DNA of 64,000 bases from Daphnia carinata (Eukaryota; Arthropoda; Branchiopoda; Diplostraca; Daphniidae): NCBI RefSeq assembly GCF_022539665.2, contig NC_081337.1, positions 8,284,679 to 8,348,678 of the forward strand. The letters are read 5' to 3'. Positions 54,401-64,000 of this stretch are shown here, one piece after another. The notes beneath the pieces are model-generated. The model saw only the letters and a list, made by a program, of their open reading frames with translations. It was not told where the DNA came from and made no database searches. Numbering within the stretch: position 1 is the first letter of the stretch; every line of letters begins with the position of its first letter. Made by a program: the position numbers and the translations under genes.

Positions 54401-56404
54401 GAAATTGAAATCCAAGTCGCGGATTACAAATGCAACGAAAATGCAAGTGAATTACAAAAAATTGAAACAAAGCTTAGCCAAACAAAAGTAGAACTTCTTG
54501 AAGAAGACCTGAAGAAGCAACGTAGCACCTTATCTCTTTCAAGGCAAGCACTAGAAGGAAAATTAGCGATAACCAGGAAGCTGATGATGTCTGTGGAAGC
54601 GAACCGTGCTAAGATTGAAATGTTAGAGGACGAGCTTGAGAAGGTAACAAATGAAAATTTTTGGTTAGAAAAAAATAAATTAACATATGTTGCACTAACA
54701 GGACTTTGAAACGGAACTTGGATCAGAGGAAAGGTCCGAGGTTGACAAGTTGAATGAAAGAATTCAAAGCGACAAAATAAATCTTAAAAATGTAAATGCT
54801 ACCCGACTGAAGCTTGAGGGTATGAAGAATTCCCTAGAGTCACAATTGAATGACCACCTCATGCGAACAAAACAAAATCTTGAACGTATCATCCGTGAGA
54901 AAAACGACTGCGGTCCGTATGGAGCCGAAGTCAACAAGCAAGCAATAAAAGACATGGATGAACATCTTAAGAAACTTGAATCGAGGATGAAAGAAAATAG
55001 TAAAGAAATTGGGATTATTGAAGACAGAATCGCCGAGTTGTCCAAGGCAGTTGACGAATCCAAAAACGAGTTAGACGGTGCCAAAAATCGACGACACGAA
55101 CAACAAATAGAGTTGGACAGGCGTCATGATGCTGTACGTATTTTTCTAGTTGGATTTGCATTTGACGCTGATATGTTTGTTTTTTTCCTTTGCGTAGATA
55201 AACAGGATATTAGAATCCATCAAGCGCAAAGAAGCTGCTTTGAAGGTTGTCATTTCAACGCTGGGTACCCTTGGAACTTTTAGAGAAGAAAATGAAAAGA
55301 AAGTTATGAATATCTACGCTGAGTACAACGTAAAAAAGCTGGAGCGAGAACTAATCTTGGTAGTCGGAAGAAACAAAAGAGAAATAAGTAATACGTTTTT
55401 GCAGACGTGCTAATCTTCGTTTTTAAAACAGGTTAAAGACGAGCTAAAGCGCTTTGAAGGAGTCAATCAGAAAGCTCCTTTGGATTACGCTTTCACAGCA
55501 GAGAAGCTGGAGGATTTGAAGGAACAAATGGTTCGTTTGAAGAATGGTCATCGTCAGTGCATTGAACTGATTAAAAATGTGGATAGCACGAAAAATAATG
55601 CTATCCAGTACTCGCTTATGCAAGTGGCCAGATCGTTCCGCAGAATGTTCAAAACGCTGGTTCCTAGCCCGGGGATTGGCCATCTAAAATGGACTTGCGA
55701 CGGCCAAGAAAGTGACTCAGACAGTGAAAACGAAGGCGAGCCCCAGGCATGCTAGTTTTTGTCTTTCGTTTCGGTGGTGTGTAAAATGAAAACCTAAACA
55801 ATTTTTTTCAATCTTCTTTTCCAGATTCCTGATGTTGATCGGATCACTGGAGTCGCTGTCAAAGTGTCGTTTTCCAATACCACCAGTATTCAAGATTTCA
55901 ATAGTCTTTCGGGTGGTCAAAAATCGGTCGTTAGTATGGCATTGATTTTTGCTATCCTCATGATGGATCGTGCACCATTTTATCTTCTTGACGAGGCTGA
56001 TATGGTAAAAAGACTTCAAACATTACTGTTATAATCTTGGCGGAACTTGTTGATTTCTATTGGCTTTCGCTTTAGGCGTTAGATGCAAGTTATCGCTCAA
56101 AGGTGGCCGACATGGTTGGTAAATTTTCTCAGAAGTCTCAGTTCATCGCCATCACGTTTCGCCCCGAATTGTTGGAACACGCAGACAACATTATAGGAGT
56201 CTTTTTCGATGCTGCTACACAGGTACGTGTGCATGTCACTGCGCTGTAAAAACAAACGATTTTTAAATTGTGTAACCATACCGTACACAGATCAGCCGCA
56301 TCACTTCCATTACAAGAGAAGAGGCACATGATTTTATAAGCAACCACGGAAGCGAATCAACCGACAGCAGTTGTTCACCTAGCAGCGGAGCCAGCCTTCA
56401 GTGA
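51150..56404 (+). CDS. SMC3: SMC3-like cohesin subunit (whole gene)
   Basis: Exons: 51150-51164, 51234-51306, 51374-51412, 51489-51628, 51689-51847, 51950-52061, 52153-52334, 52395-52634, 52701-52822, 52879-52986, 53049-53154, 53227-53330, 53412-53511, 53595-53761, 53835-53991, 54048-54215, 54275-54643, 54702-55133, 55198-55359, 55432-55746, 55825-56004, 56076-56222, 56291-56404. The product has 1,236 residues (human SMC3: 1,217). SMC3 pairs with SMC1 and a kleisin to form the cohesin ring that holds sister chromatids together; its head is half of an ABC-type ATPase. Walker A (residues 31-39), Q-loop, hinge, signature LSGGQ (1118-1122) and Walker B Asp-Glu (1146-1147) are all present. Similarity to animal SMC3 is clear but low for such a conserved protein, so this may be a paralogue rather than the main copy. 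Confidence 0.92.
51489..52061 (+). CDS. SMC3: SMC3 exons 4-6: N-terminal head
   Basis: Exons 51489-51628, 51689-51847, 51950-52061. VEIIFNNEDRRLP and VSLRREITSTKDVYLLNGR align without gaps to human residues 78-112. Human Lys105-Lys106 becomes Thr104-Lys105 here. The Q-loop region PYYIIKQGQINNLA and RLALLSEITGAGLWKE follow. Confidence 0.92.
52153..53511 (+). CDS. SMC3: SMC3 exons 7-13: N-terminal coiled coil
   Basis: Exons 52153-52334, 52395-52634, 52701-52822, 52879-52986, 53049-53154, 53227-53330, 53412-53511. Charged heptad-rich helix with no glycine or proline clusters. HWIKDEQ-CKLNRLI aligns gaplessly with KWIKKELKSLDQAI of human SMC3. That alignment picks the weak donor gtttga at 52987; the nearby gtagtt would put a stop at the start of the next exon. 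Confidence 0.88.
53595..54215 (+). CDS. SMC3: SMC3 exons 14-16: hinge dimerisation domain
   Basis: Exons 53595-53761, 53835-53991, 54048-54215. The hinge (about residues 500-690, finishing in the next exon) keeps YRGLLIDQF, CAIDAVGGNRLFY and FGRVLVCRDFDVALRTAKTY, aligned to YHGIVMNNF, VEVTAGNRLFY and [20 protein letters not shown]. The central part has diverged strongly. Confidence 0.9.
54275..55746 (+). CDS. SMC3: SMC3 exons 17-20: end of hinge and C-terminal coiled coil
   Basis: Exons 54275-54643, 54702-55133, 55198-55359, 55432-55746. Starts VRRNGVLNGGYRN (human VSHRGALTGGYYD), then a long charged coiled coil. It ends with YSLMQVARSFRRMFKTLVPS, the family block before the head, and an acidic stretch. 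The last exon ends CCC CAG with GC, not GT, as the only donor in the right phase. Confidence 0.88.
55747..55824 (+). promoter_or_regulatory. SMC3: GC-AG intron inside SMC3
   Basis: 78-base intron with donor CAG|gcatgc and acceptor tcttttccag. No GT donor in the required phase 0 is available between the last conserved block and the stop TAG at 55753-55755. Without splicing the protein ends before its signature motif and Walker B. Confidence 0.7.
55825..56404 (+). CDS. SMC3: SMC3 exons 21-23: C-terminal ATPase head
   Basis: Exons 55825-56004, 56076-56222, 56291-56404. LSGGQKSVVSMALIFAI is the ABC signature region, FYLLDEADMALDA is Walker B plus D-loop, and [20 protein letters not shown] is the H-loop region (human [20 protein letters not shown]). 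A Ser-rich tail ends at TGA 56402-56404. Confidence 0.93.
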
Positions 56405-57547
56405 AATCCCGTTCAGCTTTTATGGCCTCCCTCAGTCGCTTTAATGTATGAAACAGTTTTTACTAAGAAAACTTTCCGTTTTTGTTGATTAACTATCTAC
56501 GCTCAACAGTTAAGTGTCCTTATGCGTTTTGTTCTTTTAATTTTATATATGAGCATTTTTTTCGGGGGGCGGGGGGTTGATGGACGTGTGCATTTTACCA
56601 GAGCAGGTTTTATTTTTTAGTTATCCCTCGTTTAAGCCGCACGAATTTTAAAGGTGTCTTGACACCCTTCAAAATTACATTTGGGCGAAATATTTTCAAT
56701 ACACATTAATCTCGTAGTGAAGGCAACGTTTCGTTGCTGTCGTTTCGCCGAATGCATGTTGTTTATTCTCTAAATAATTTATGGCAAAAGAAAAAAAAAT
56801 CTTGGTCGTGGATTCTGGGGACCGGTTTTTATATTTGGAAAAGAATGAATTTCAATCTGGTTTTTCTCAAACAAAATACCAAAGTATTTCAGAAGCGTCG
56901 TTCTAAGTTAAAACAACTTGCACGAACTGAGTATCAACATACAATGAGTAGCGAAACCGCTGTCCAACGAAGGTAATTCATTCGTTTAATACCCTTATGC
57001 AACGCTCCTTCCAACGAAACTTGAGAAGATTTTGTTGATTCTCGATTGACTCACAAGTTCTCGTCTTACATCCAAGAGTTTTAGGTGTTCTTTCTTATTT
57101 ATGTCGTAGTATCGAGATTAACGTTTCTAGAGCTTCCAAACATGTCAAAACTGGTTGGACGCTAGCTTATGTATAATGTGAACTAGGGGATACAGGTTTG
57201 GTAACTACAAACCAAGAGCATGAAAAAAAAGATCAAAGGTAAACCAATATGAACTAGAAATGTCAATGTAAAACGCGTGACTGAACGTCAAAAATTTTAT
57301 TTTGAGATTTTTTTTCCTTTGATTTCTTTGATGGCTACCGGCGACAATAAATACGTTTTCAAACGATAGATGTCTCTGAAATCTTGAAAAAAAAAAGCGC
57401 CTTAAGGCACAAGTTGACAGCAAAAAAGAGAAAAAGAAAAAAAAAATGCCGGTACAATTTCCTTCACCACGACTAGGTTTCTCCATCTCCCTTCTACTCT
57501 CCCCCCGCCACATTAAAAGTCTACCCCACCAACTGGCGGTTGCTGAC
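56405..57547. other. SMC3 3' flank and thymosin upstream region
   Basis: No coding sequence seen. No canonical AATAAA lies close behind the SMC3 stop; AATACA near 56697 and AATAAA near 57346 are candidates for 3' end formation. Confidence 0.5.
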
Positions 57548-57554
57548 TCAGTCG
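57548..57554 (+). promoter_or_regulatory. Initiator of the beta-thymosin gene
   Basis: TCAGTCG matches the arthropod initiator TCAGT, with A at 57550 as the likely start. It overlaps TGACTCA (57544-57550), an AP-1-type site. A spliced-looking leader follows. Confidence 0.45.
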
Positions 57555-57690
57555 TTCGTGAGGTATCAGCTGGTTCAGACGTCCACAGCCGAGTTCTTCG
57601 TTTTCCTCATTGGTGATATCGTCGTCGTTCCTCTTTCATCCAAGACTCCAACTGTCAAAGGGCGTATTCTCTCTTCAGCCAAACGTGCAG
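57550..57690 (+). other. 5' UTR exon of the beta-thymosin gene
   Basis: Homopolymer-free stretch from the initiator to a good donor CAG|gtaatc at 57691. It lacks a plausible start codon. The first coding exon at 61913 has a strong acceptor directly upstream, so an untranslated first exon must exist; this is the best candidate. Confidence 0.5.
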
Positions 57691-60600
57691 GTAATCTTTA
57701 AACCATCCAGTAGTCGCATTTTTTTTTTCATTAAGTCTTGTGATTCAATCACGAGGGGCTTCTGTCACCTTGAATTCTTCGAAAACATACTTCCTCCCCC
57801 CACTGGCGTCGAAATTCCTTTGTTTGACAGATGGCCAGCTCGTACGTTGGTTGGGCAATGTTTTTCAAGTCTAGTTCTAGGATGGGAAGCTGGTAGAGTT
57901 ATACTTTCTTGTTGAAATGTCGAGGGTGAAAAATGAACATGTCAGCTGTTTTTGGTTAGATTCATTCGTTAACGGGCGTGGCATTCTTTCTGACAGCCGG
58001 GTGAGTTCCTTCTTACTTTTATCGACGTTGATGTTGAAACAGAATGCCAATATTATAGAGATTTTTGGCTTTCTTTTTCAAAATATTTCTGCGGTCTAAT
58101 TATACGAAATGAGATTGCGGTGTTCTAGAATAATATAATCTGTCACATCCTCATCCTACATATTCAGCTTTTTCTGGCTGTTGTTTTTATGAAACAACGA
58201 CGCCACCACACAGTGGAATCCAATTTTAGACTAGACTAGACGTCATTAAAGCTGCCAGCTCTGCAAGGCTGAAGTGAAGGGGGGAGGGGAAAACAGTTGT
58301 GTGTGTGTGTGTGTGTACGAAACGCTCCGAAAAACTTGAAACGTGCAGGTTTCGCATGAGTCAGCGACCGTTGATTTGACTTGATGATATGTTAACTAGA
58401 TACGAATTGCGACTTTGAAGTGAGTCTAACTTTTCTTAGCGTAACCCGTGGAATTTCTTCGAACTCGATTAAGTATTCCTTTAACGAGTTAATTCAAGGA
58501 ATTAATATTTTTTGTTTTGCTTTAATGACTGTATAGAGATTCAAGCTTTTTGATAGCTTGGGAGAATGCATTCGTCTGGGGTCTACCTGTGGAGTTTGCG
58601 CCGGGGTTTTTTCTTTCCTTCTATCGTTCGTTTTTTGCCATGAGTCATCCGTATCGCCTCCAAGGACTTCCAAGCTTCGTGTTCTCCTCTTTCGATTCGT
58701 TCTTTTTTATATGCCTTTTTTTGTAAATGTTTTCCGTCCTTATAAGGACGAAAGCAGGCGACCTTCTTTTTCCGAGTCACGCCGGTTGGTCCGACAGCGT
58801 GCCTGTCTGGGTACCGGAGCCGTTGTGGTATCTTATAGACGTTCTTCCAGCTTTCCTCTTTCCACGCTTACAGGTTCTCTTGATCGAAAAGATTCGTTCT
58901 CAACCCTGTTTTCGAGAACTCCTTATTTGGGTTGAAACAAATTTTTTTTTCCCCGAGAAGAAGGGTTATGTGCACGTATATCTATTCAGAAATGGCTCGA
59001 CTGGATCGCTTCACCTTGTTCAGTCACCGTTTGGTTCACCCCAACGATAGCTTCCCTCGCATGTTACCTTCGTCTGGGGGAATCTTTTACATTCTTCTTC
59101 ATTGATGGAGGGAGATTCTATCCCTCTTTCCAAGGGAATTCTTATGTATAAAAAACGAAAAAGGGCTACGGATTTTGGTGGTGTGTATATACAAATAAAC
59201 CGAGATTTTCGTTTTTATTGACGCAAGGGCTTTGTGCGTGAATCATACCCGGCGGCTAGGTAATGACCGGACTGCGGGGAGTGGGGGGGAAGACTTGAAG
59301 CGGATAAAAACACGTACATGTATACACTACAAAAGCCGAATGGAAAACAGAAAGAAAAGGAAGAAACGAACAGGGAAGAGAGAGAGAGAGAGACAGACGA
59401 GAGAGCTGCGCAGATCAAGAGGATACCTCTCGAGGTTATTCGTGGTTAAATATTTAAATCTTCCTCTCCTCTTCATCATAAGGGCCCGTATTGTTGTTGT
59501 TTTCACTGACGAGGTCGTCTTGTATTAAATAAGGAGTTTTTTGTATGTATCTATTCATCTTTTTTCCCCTGCTGGCTGTCGGGTTGGGGTGAATTTTTGG
59601 TTTTTCTCCCGTCGTCGTCTCTGGGAACAATATCAACAGCTGGCGTATAATTTTTCCAACTGTGGGCGCCATTAACGGAAGCGGAAGGGGCGTAAAGTGT
59701 TCCCTGCGGTCTTTGAGGCCAAACGTAACAGCGAAATTTTGTTTCGTGCGGATTTTTTTTTCTTTTTCCTTCGGACATTAGCTGCTGTCTGCTCTTTCCA
59801 GTTCAGTACTCCGCAAACTTAGACACGAAACAGCCAACGCAACATCTGTCGATAGTGGCTATATTCCTTGCAGCAACCGTGGTTAGTTTCCAAATCATTT
59901 CGTTTCTGTATGGTTGACTAGTTCCCTTGCCCCCTTTTCCCTATTCCGGCTATTTGCCCCTCAGTCTGCTGATTTTGTTGCGCACTCGAAGTTTCTTGAT
60001 GGGTGAAACGTTCGGCAAGAAGAAGACGAGGTAAAAAAAAAAAAGAAGAAAAGAAAACTACCACAGCTGCTTGCGTACATTAAGGTCTGTTGTACTTCCT
60101 AAAAATGGAGAGTCGACACTCATCAGTGCGAAGGGTGAGCCAGACGCTGGAGAAAAGCGAAATGTCTGGAACTCGACCAGGACAGGGTTTTTTTTTTTTT
60201 CCTCCCTTTCTTTTCCATACTTGGAACGAACACACCCGGAAAAAAAGAAGATATATTTCTGGTTAATGTCATTACTTGAGGGAAAAGACACGAGTGCGTG
60301 TTGTCCTCCCTTTCAATATACTTTACTACGTGTCCCCCCAGTGGAAAGAAAGAAAAAAAAGAGAAACGGGCATTTGTTTGCCATGTACCAAAGTATAATA
60401 ATGCGCTTCGTAAAGTTGTCGCAGATACAGCAGACATTTGGACACATGTGTGGGCGCGGAAGCTAAATTTACTGCCGTCTCCGATCAACCAGCAGTGAGC
60501 GGCACGAGGTGTTTTCGGTCGACGAACTCCCGACTCTTTCCGAAAACAGACGATGGAGCAACCAGCTACCTTTTGTTTTTTGTTTTTTATTCTTTTCTTA

Positions 60601-61912
60601 CCCCGAAAATTTATCTACTCGTAATTCGATCTAGTGACATCTAGCGGTATTGCATCATTTTGTTCCGTCTTGAAATTCCTGAGAAAGTCGGTATCCTTTC
60701 CAGGTGAAAAAACCCACAGAAACAGAGCATGTAGACGACCATATGGCTGTGATTTTCCCCCTTCCATTTTTTTTTACGAGCCGTTTCTAGGGCACCACCC
60801 GTTTCGTTGGGAATGGAACAGTTAGCCATTTCGTGGAGCTCTTGGTTGGTGCCCAAGGTGTGAGAGAAATTCTGAGGCCATCTAAGAAGGACGATTACCT
60901 CTTCGTATACCTGATGGTTTCAATTTCTTTTTCTTAAACAGTTGTTTGAAGGTGACTTGGTATAACCTGGATCGTGACTCTTCAATTGCCAGAACGTCTG
61001 TTTTTTTGTTTTCTTTTCTTTTTCGTTTAAATTACGCGAAAATTGCACGGATTGAAAATCGTTTTCGTGGCCTCTTGTCTGCAACACACTGTTCAGATTT
61101 TAAATCCAAAATAGTCTGCAAGGATTGCGTGTCGCTTTTACGCAAGAATAATTTTGTCGTTAGAGAATTTGGGAAACGATTGCGTTGACGAGAGTGAGGC
61201 CAACCGCACTTCTTTTTTTATTATTTTGTTTTACCAGGAGGTCTGGGAGGTTCGTTCAGCGTGAGGAACTTGCGTTATTCTGCTGGCAGTCCCGCTCTTG
61301 GCCTTTCTTCTAAATTCTTTTGCCCACATTTCAAAGATGTCGTGACCGTTTTATTTTCTTTTTCTTTTTTGCCTCTATAAAACAAAAAAGAAGATGCTGC
61401 TCCATCCCCCACAGTCTCAAGGCACCACTGTCTCTCTGTAATGGCAATCATAATCGTCTATTGTTGAAGCCACCAGCCCGGGGCGATATCCCCATTCTGT
61501 AATGAGCTCTTTGCGATTGGTACCGGGACGAAAGATTACAATAAAAAAGAACAAAACATCCCACATGCTAATAAAGATGCGAAAGAAAAATGATTTATAA
61601 TTGTAAAGAAATGTTTTTCTTGCACTTAAAAACTCTTTAATATGGCAAAGTCTACAGTATCACGTAGTAATTTCAGGTGGTGAAAGACGAGGTTTTTGAT
61701 AAGAGACTATCAATCATGCATTCACGAACTAGCTTTGCGTTCACCAGGAAATGCGGTTTATCGATAAAAGGTCTACTGCGTGTACGTGGGACGTGTGACC
61801 GCACAGTTGGCTCGACCAACTGTTGAAACACATTTCACATAATACGCTATCAACTCTAGGGTTAGTCGGTTCTACATTCATCCGTTCTCTTTTTCTTCCT
61901 GTTTATTCACAG
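57691..61912 (+). other. First intron of the beta-thymosin gene
   Basis: 4.2 kb with no convincing coding exon; the open frames near 58558-59050 lack conserved features. A second possible leader exon lies at 59801-59881. AATAAA sites and short T tracts occur but no long homopolymer arrays. Confidence 0.5.
59801..59881 (+). other. Possible alternative 5' UTR exon
   Basis: Starts TTCAGTACTCCG after a strong acceptor-like ctgctctttccag and ends before donor gttagt at 59882. The TCAGT could equally be an initiator of a second promoter. No start codon inside. Confidence 0.3.
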
Positions 61913-62134
61913 TATCGCGACGCCGATCAACGAAACTAGAGCTCAGTTGACTTCTGCCTACCGAAAGGAAATATCTACTATTAAACAAAATGGCCGATGA
62001 ACAAGTTCAAACCCCGAAGTTGGAAGATTTGCCCAAAGTGGCTGAAAACCTCAAGAGCCAACTAGAACACTTCAACACTGGAGCGTTGAAGGACGTCGAA
62101 ACGCAAGAAAAAGTGGTTCTTCCCACCGCTGAAG
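61913..62134 (+). CDS. Beta-thymosin start exon, repeat 1
   Basis: Acceptor tgtttattcacag, then leader to ATG at 61990 (context aacaaaATGG, a good start context). MADEQVQTPKLEDLPKVAEN leads to LKSQLEHFNTGALKDVETQE; the actin-binding motif is LKDVET. Ends GAA G| before gtaact. Confidence 0.92.
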
Positions 62135-64000
62135 GTAACTAGATAATCTTTGCTTATTTGTTTTTTGTCTGTGTCCATCAACCTGTTTAAATCGGGTTCT
62201 TATTATTTTTGATTGTGTACCCGTCACGTTTTTTCTACTCGTTTTCCTCGAGGACGTTTATTGCTGCTAGCAATTATCGTTACATCTCGTATCACTTGAT
62301 AAACTACTTTGTCAAGTTCACTTGACGAACAGGTTTAAGATTTTGTATGGTGGGCGTAATGGTTTTTTTTAGTGCTCTTATCTTTGTACCCTGCGTGGGA
62401 GCCGGATGTCAATTACGACCATCTAAAGCGAGTCCCTGCTCCGTTTTAATTTAATATTTGTACGTGCTTCATCGAAAACACGTAACGCTCCATCGCAAAC
62501 GTAGTTCCTTAAGAAAATGTCGACCGAGTTCCCAAAAAAATGATTAGTATGTATGAACTATATGCATATTAGATGTGCAACAGGAAAAGCAGCACAACCA
62601 GTTCATTCAAAGTGTCGAAGGTTTCAGTACCGACGCCCTTCGAAAGACGGAAACGGTTGAGAAAATCGTTCTGCCCAATGCCGAAGGTAAATCCAACGTT
62701 AACCCCAATCTTTCGCACGTCTTTCTGTGAAGAAATACAAAATAACGGCTAACTTCCACGGAACTGTGGCATTTCTACAACATGCTACCAACCAAGTTGA
62801 CCCCAAAATGATAAGATTTACCGACTGCTATGTATGCGTGTGTTAGATGTACAACAGGAGAAGCAACACAACCAGTTGATTCAGAGTGTCGAAGGTTTCA
62901 GTGCCGACGCCCTTCGAAAGACGGAAACGGTAGAAAAAGTCATCTTACCGAATGCCGAAGGTAAACATAAAAACCAACTCGCCCCACAATCCCTGCTTCT
63001 TAAAACCACAGCAGTAATTTGTCGAGTCCTAATTCGTTAAGATGTCCAAGTTTTCCCAAAAAAATGATTAGTATGTGCGTGTTAGATGTGCAACAGGAGA
63101 AGCAGCACAACGAGTTAATTCAAAGTGTCGAGGGTTTCAATACCGACGTCCTCCGTAAGACGGAAACGGTAGAGAAAGGCGTTCTACCCAATGCCGAAGG
63201 TAACTTGATCGCTGAACACAACGCCCTAAATTCCACACTGCTCGACCGGAAGAATGCTGCAAAATTTAACTAGAAAAAAACAAAACATCTTAGCTCGGCC
63301 GAGTTAACAACGCAAAACGGACCCTTCTACTGGGCTACTTAACATGCTTGAATTAATCTCCTCCAACGGTGTGCGCTCGGATGTGATAACTTTAGCCCTT
63401 TCTTTAAAGTTTTGTTTTGTTTTGTTTTGTTTTGTTTGTAATTATTTTATATATATATATATAAATAAGTGCCCTGCATCGTGAACATTAAAGCTGCATT
63501 CCATGCTTAACTACTGGTGAATGCTCGACCATTGAGGATTTTAATTTTTTTTTTTTTCCCATTCAAAGCACAATTATTAACCTGTTCTTAAATTTTTTTT
63601 TTCCCCTCTATTCCGTGACAGAAATGGCCACGGAGAAAGCTGTGGAGACAGTTTTGAAGGGAATCGAAGGGTTCGACCCGTCTCAACTGAAGCACGCAGA
63701 GACCCAAGAGAAAGTCGTCCTTCCGGACGCTGAAGGTAATGTGAATAAACGTTATGACGCCGTGTATCCAAAACGCCGTGTTCATGGTGTGGGGTCGTAT
63801 CATCAATGAGTCTCGTGATGGGTAGGGCTTGACATTTGGGAAGGTTTTTCACTATCGCTTATGCTATGTTCACGAGTTTAAAACATTTGAATTTAAATGG
63901 CACTTTTTTTTTCTTTACTGTTTGTTGTCCTTTCTCGACCTTTCGTGTATAGCTGTCCAACAAGAAAAGACGCAGCAAAACCTGCTTCATGGTCTTGAAT
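61913..64000 (+). CDS. Multi-repeat beta-thymosin (ciboulot-like), partial gene
   Basis: Coding exons: 61990-62134 (after 77 bases of leader), 62573-62686, 62847-62960, 63086-63199, 63622-63735, and 63953 to beyond the window. Each later complete exon is exactly 114 bases, phase 1 on both sides, and encodes one 38-residue beta-thymosin/WH2 repeat. Beta-thymosins bind actin monomers through LKKTET-like motifs. Arthropod multi-repeat forms (ciboulot in Drosophila) affect actin assembly, and crustacean forms with different repeat numbers are known. Six repeats are visible at least in part; the 3' end is missing. Symmetric exons can be skipped without breaking the frame, so isoforms with different repeat numbers are expected. 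Confidence 0.93.
62573..62686 (+). CDS. Beta-thymosin repeat 2 exon
   Basis: Encodes VQQEKQHNQFIQSVEGFSTD and LRKTETVEKIVLPNAE. Actin-binding motif LRKTET, the closest here to the canonical LKKTET. Nearly identical to the next two exons. Confidence 0.93.
62847..62960 (+). CDS. Beta-thymosin repeat 3 exon
   Basis: VQQEKQHNQLIQSVEGFSAD and LRKTETVEKVILPNAE. Recent duplicate of the repeat 2 exon. Confidence 0.93.
63086..63199 (+). CDS. Beta-thymosin repeat 4 exon
   Basis: VQQEKQHNELIQSVEGFNTD and LRKTETVEKGVLPNAE. The intron just upstream carries a copy of the sequence upstream of the repeat 2 exon (63055-63076 equals 62531-62552), so exon and flank were copied together. Confidence 0.93.
63622..63735 (+). 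CDS. Beta-thymosin repeat 5 exon
   Basis: MATEKAVETVLKGIEGFDPS and LKHAETQEKVVLPDAE. An older, distinct repeat; the motif LKHAET resembles that of repeat 1. Confidence 0.93.
63953..64000 (+). CDS. Beta-thymosin repeat 6 exon (cut by window end)
   Basis: Acceptor tttcgtgtatag, then VQQEKTQQNLLHGLE running off the end. Confidence 0.85.
   Translation, partial: MSNKKRRSKTCFMVLN

Noticed and set aside
58558-59050. Overlapping open frames of 107 and 125 codons
   Set aside because: They lie in the thymosin first intron, show no conserved motif and have no supporting splice signals.

Overview
This is eukaryotic DNA. Introns are spliced (GT..AG, many only 50-100 bases), reading frames are split over dozens of exons, and there are no operons. 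Three protein-coding genes lie on the + strand. The short introns, TCAGT-type initiator sequences, a tandem-repeat beta-thymosin gene and very dense homopolymer runs suggest an arthropod, most likely a small crustacean of the Daphnia type. The organism call is inference; I ran no search.

Region 1-50,089 is dominated by one very large gene, an ABTB3/BTBD11-like protein with a disordered Gln/Ser-rich N-terminal half, a histone-H2A-like segment, ankyrin repeats and a C-terminal BTB/POZ domain. Its conserved exons are packed into 41.8-50.1 kb. The first ~40 kb is mostly T-, A-, C- and G-homopolymer-rich intron. Inside it I find several short coding exons (9.5, 22.1, 26.4, 35.6 and 37.2 kb). Four of them end in the same splice phase and could each join the shared exon at 39,434, which suggests multiple promoters and alternative N-termini. 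A further exon-like segment at 40,620 follows a perfect (TC)40 tract. It ends in a stop codon with a poly(A) signal 3 bases downstream, so it may make a short isoform or belong to a small nested gene.

Region 50,090-51,149 is the 3' flank of that gene. It contains a near-perfect 67-base hairpin that pairs best as + strand RNA, and a second 12-bp inverted repeat. Region 51,150-56,404 is a complete 23-exon SMC3 cohesin ATPase gene (1,236 residues). It is clearly divergent: one of the two acetyl-acceptor lysines is absent, and one intron must be of the rare GC-AG type for the ATPase head to be made.

Region 57,548-64,000 holds a beta-thymosin/ciboulot-like actin-binding gene: a probable 5' UTR exon, a 4.2-kb intron, the start exon, then 114-base exons each encoding one 38-residue repeat. 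The last exon runs off the window. Three of the repeat exons are recent duplicates.

The genes show no sign of working in one pathway: ABTB3-like (ankyrin/BTB adaptor), SMC3 (chromosome cohesion) and beta-thymosin (actin monomer binding). I saw no virus, toxin gene, transposase, CRISPR array, tRNA or rRNA.
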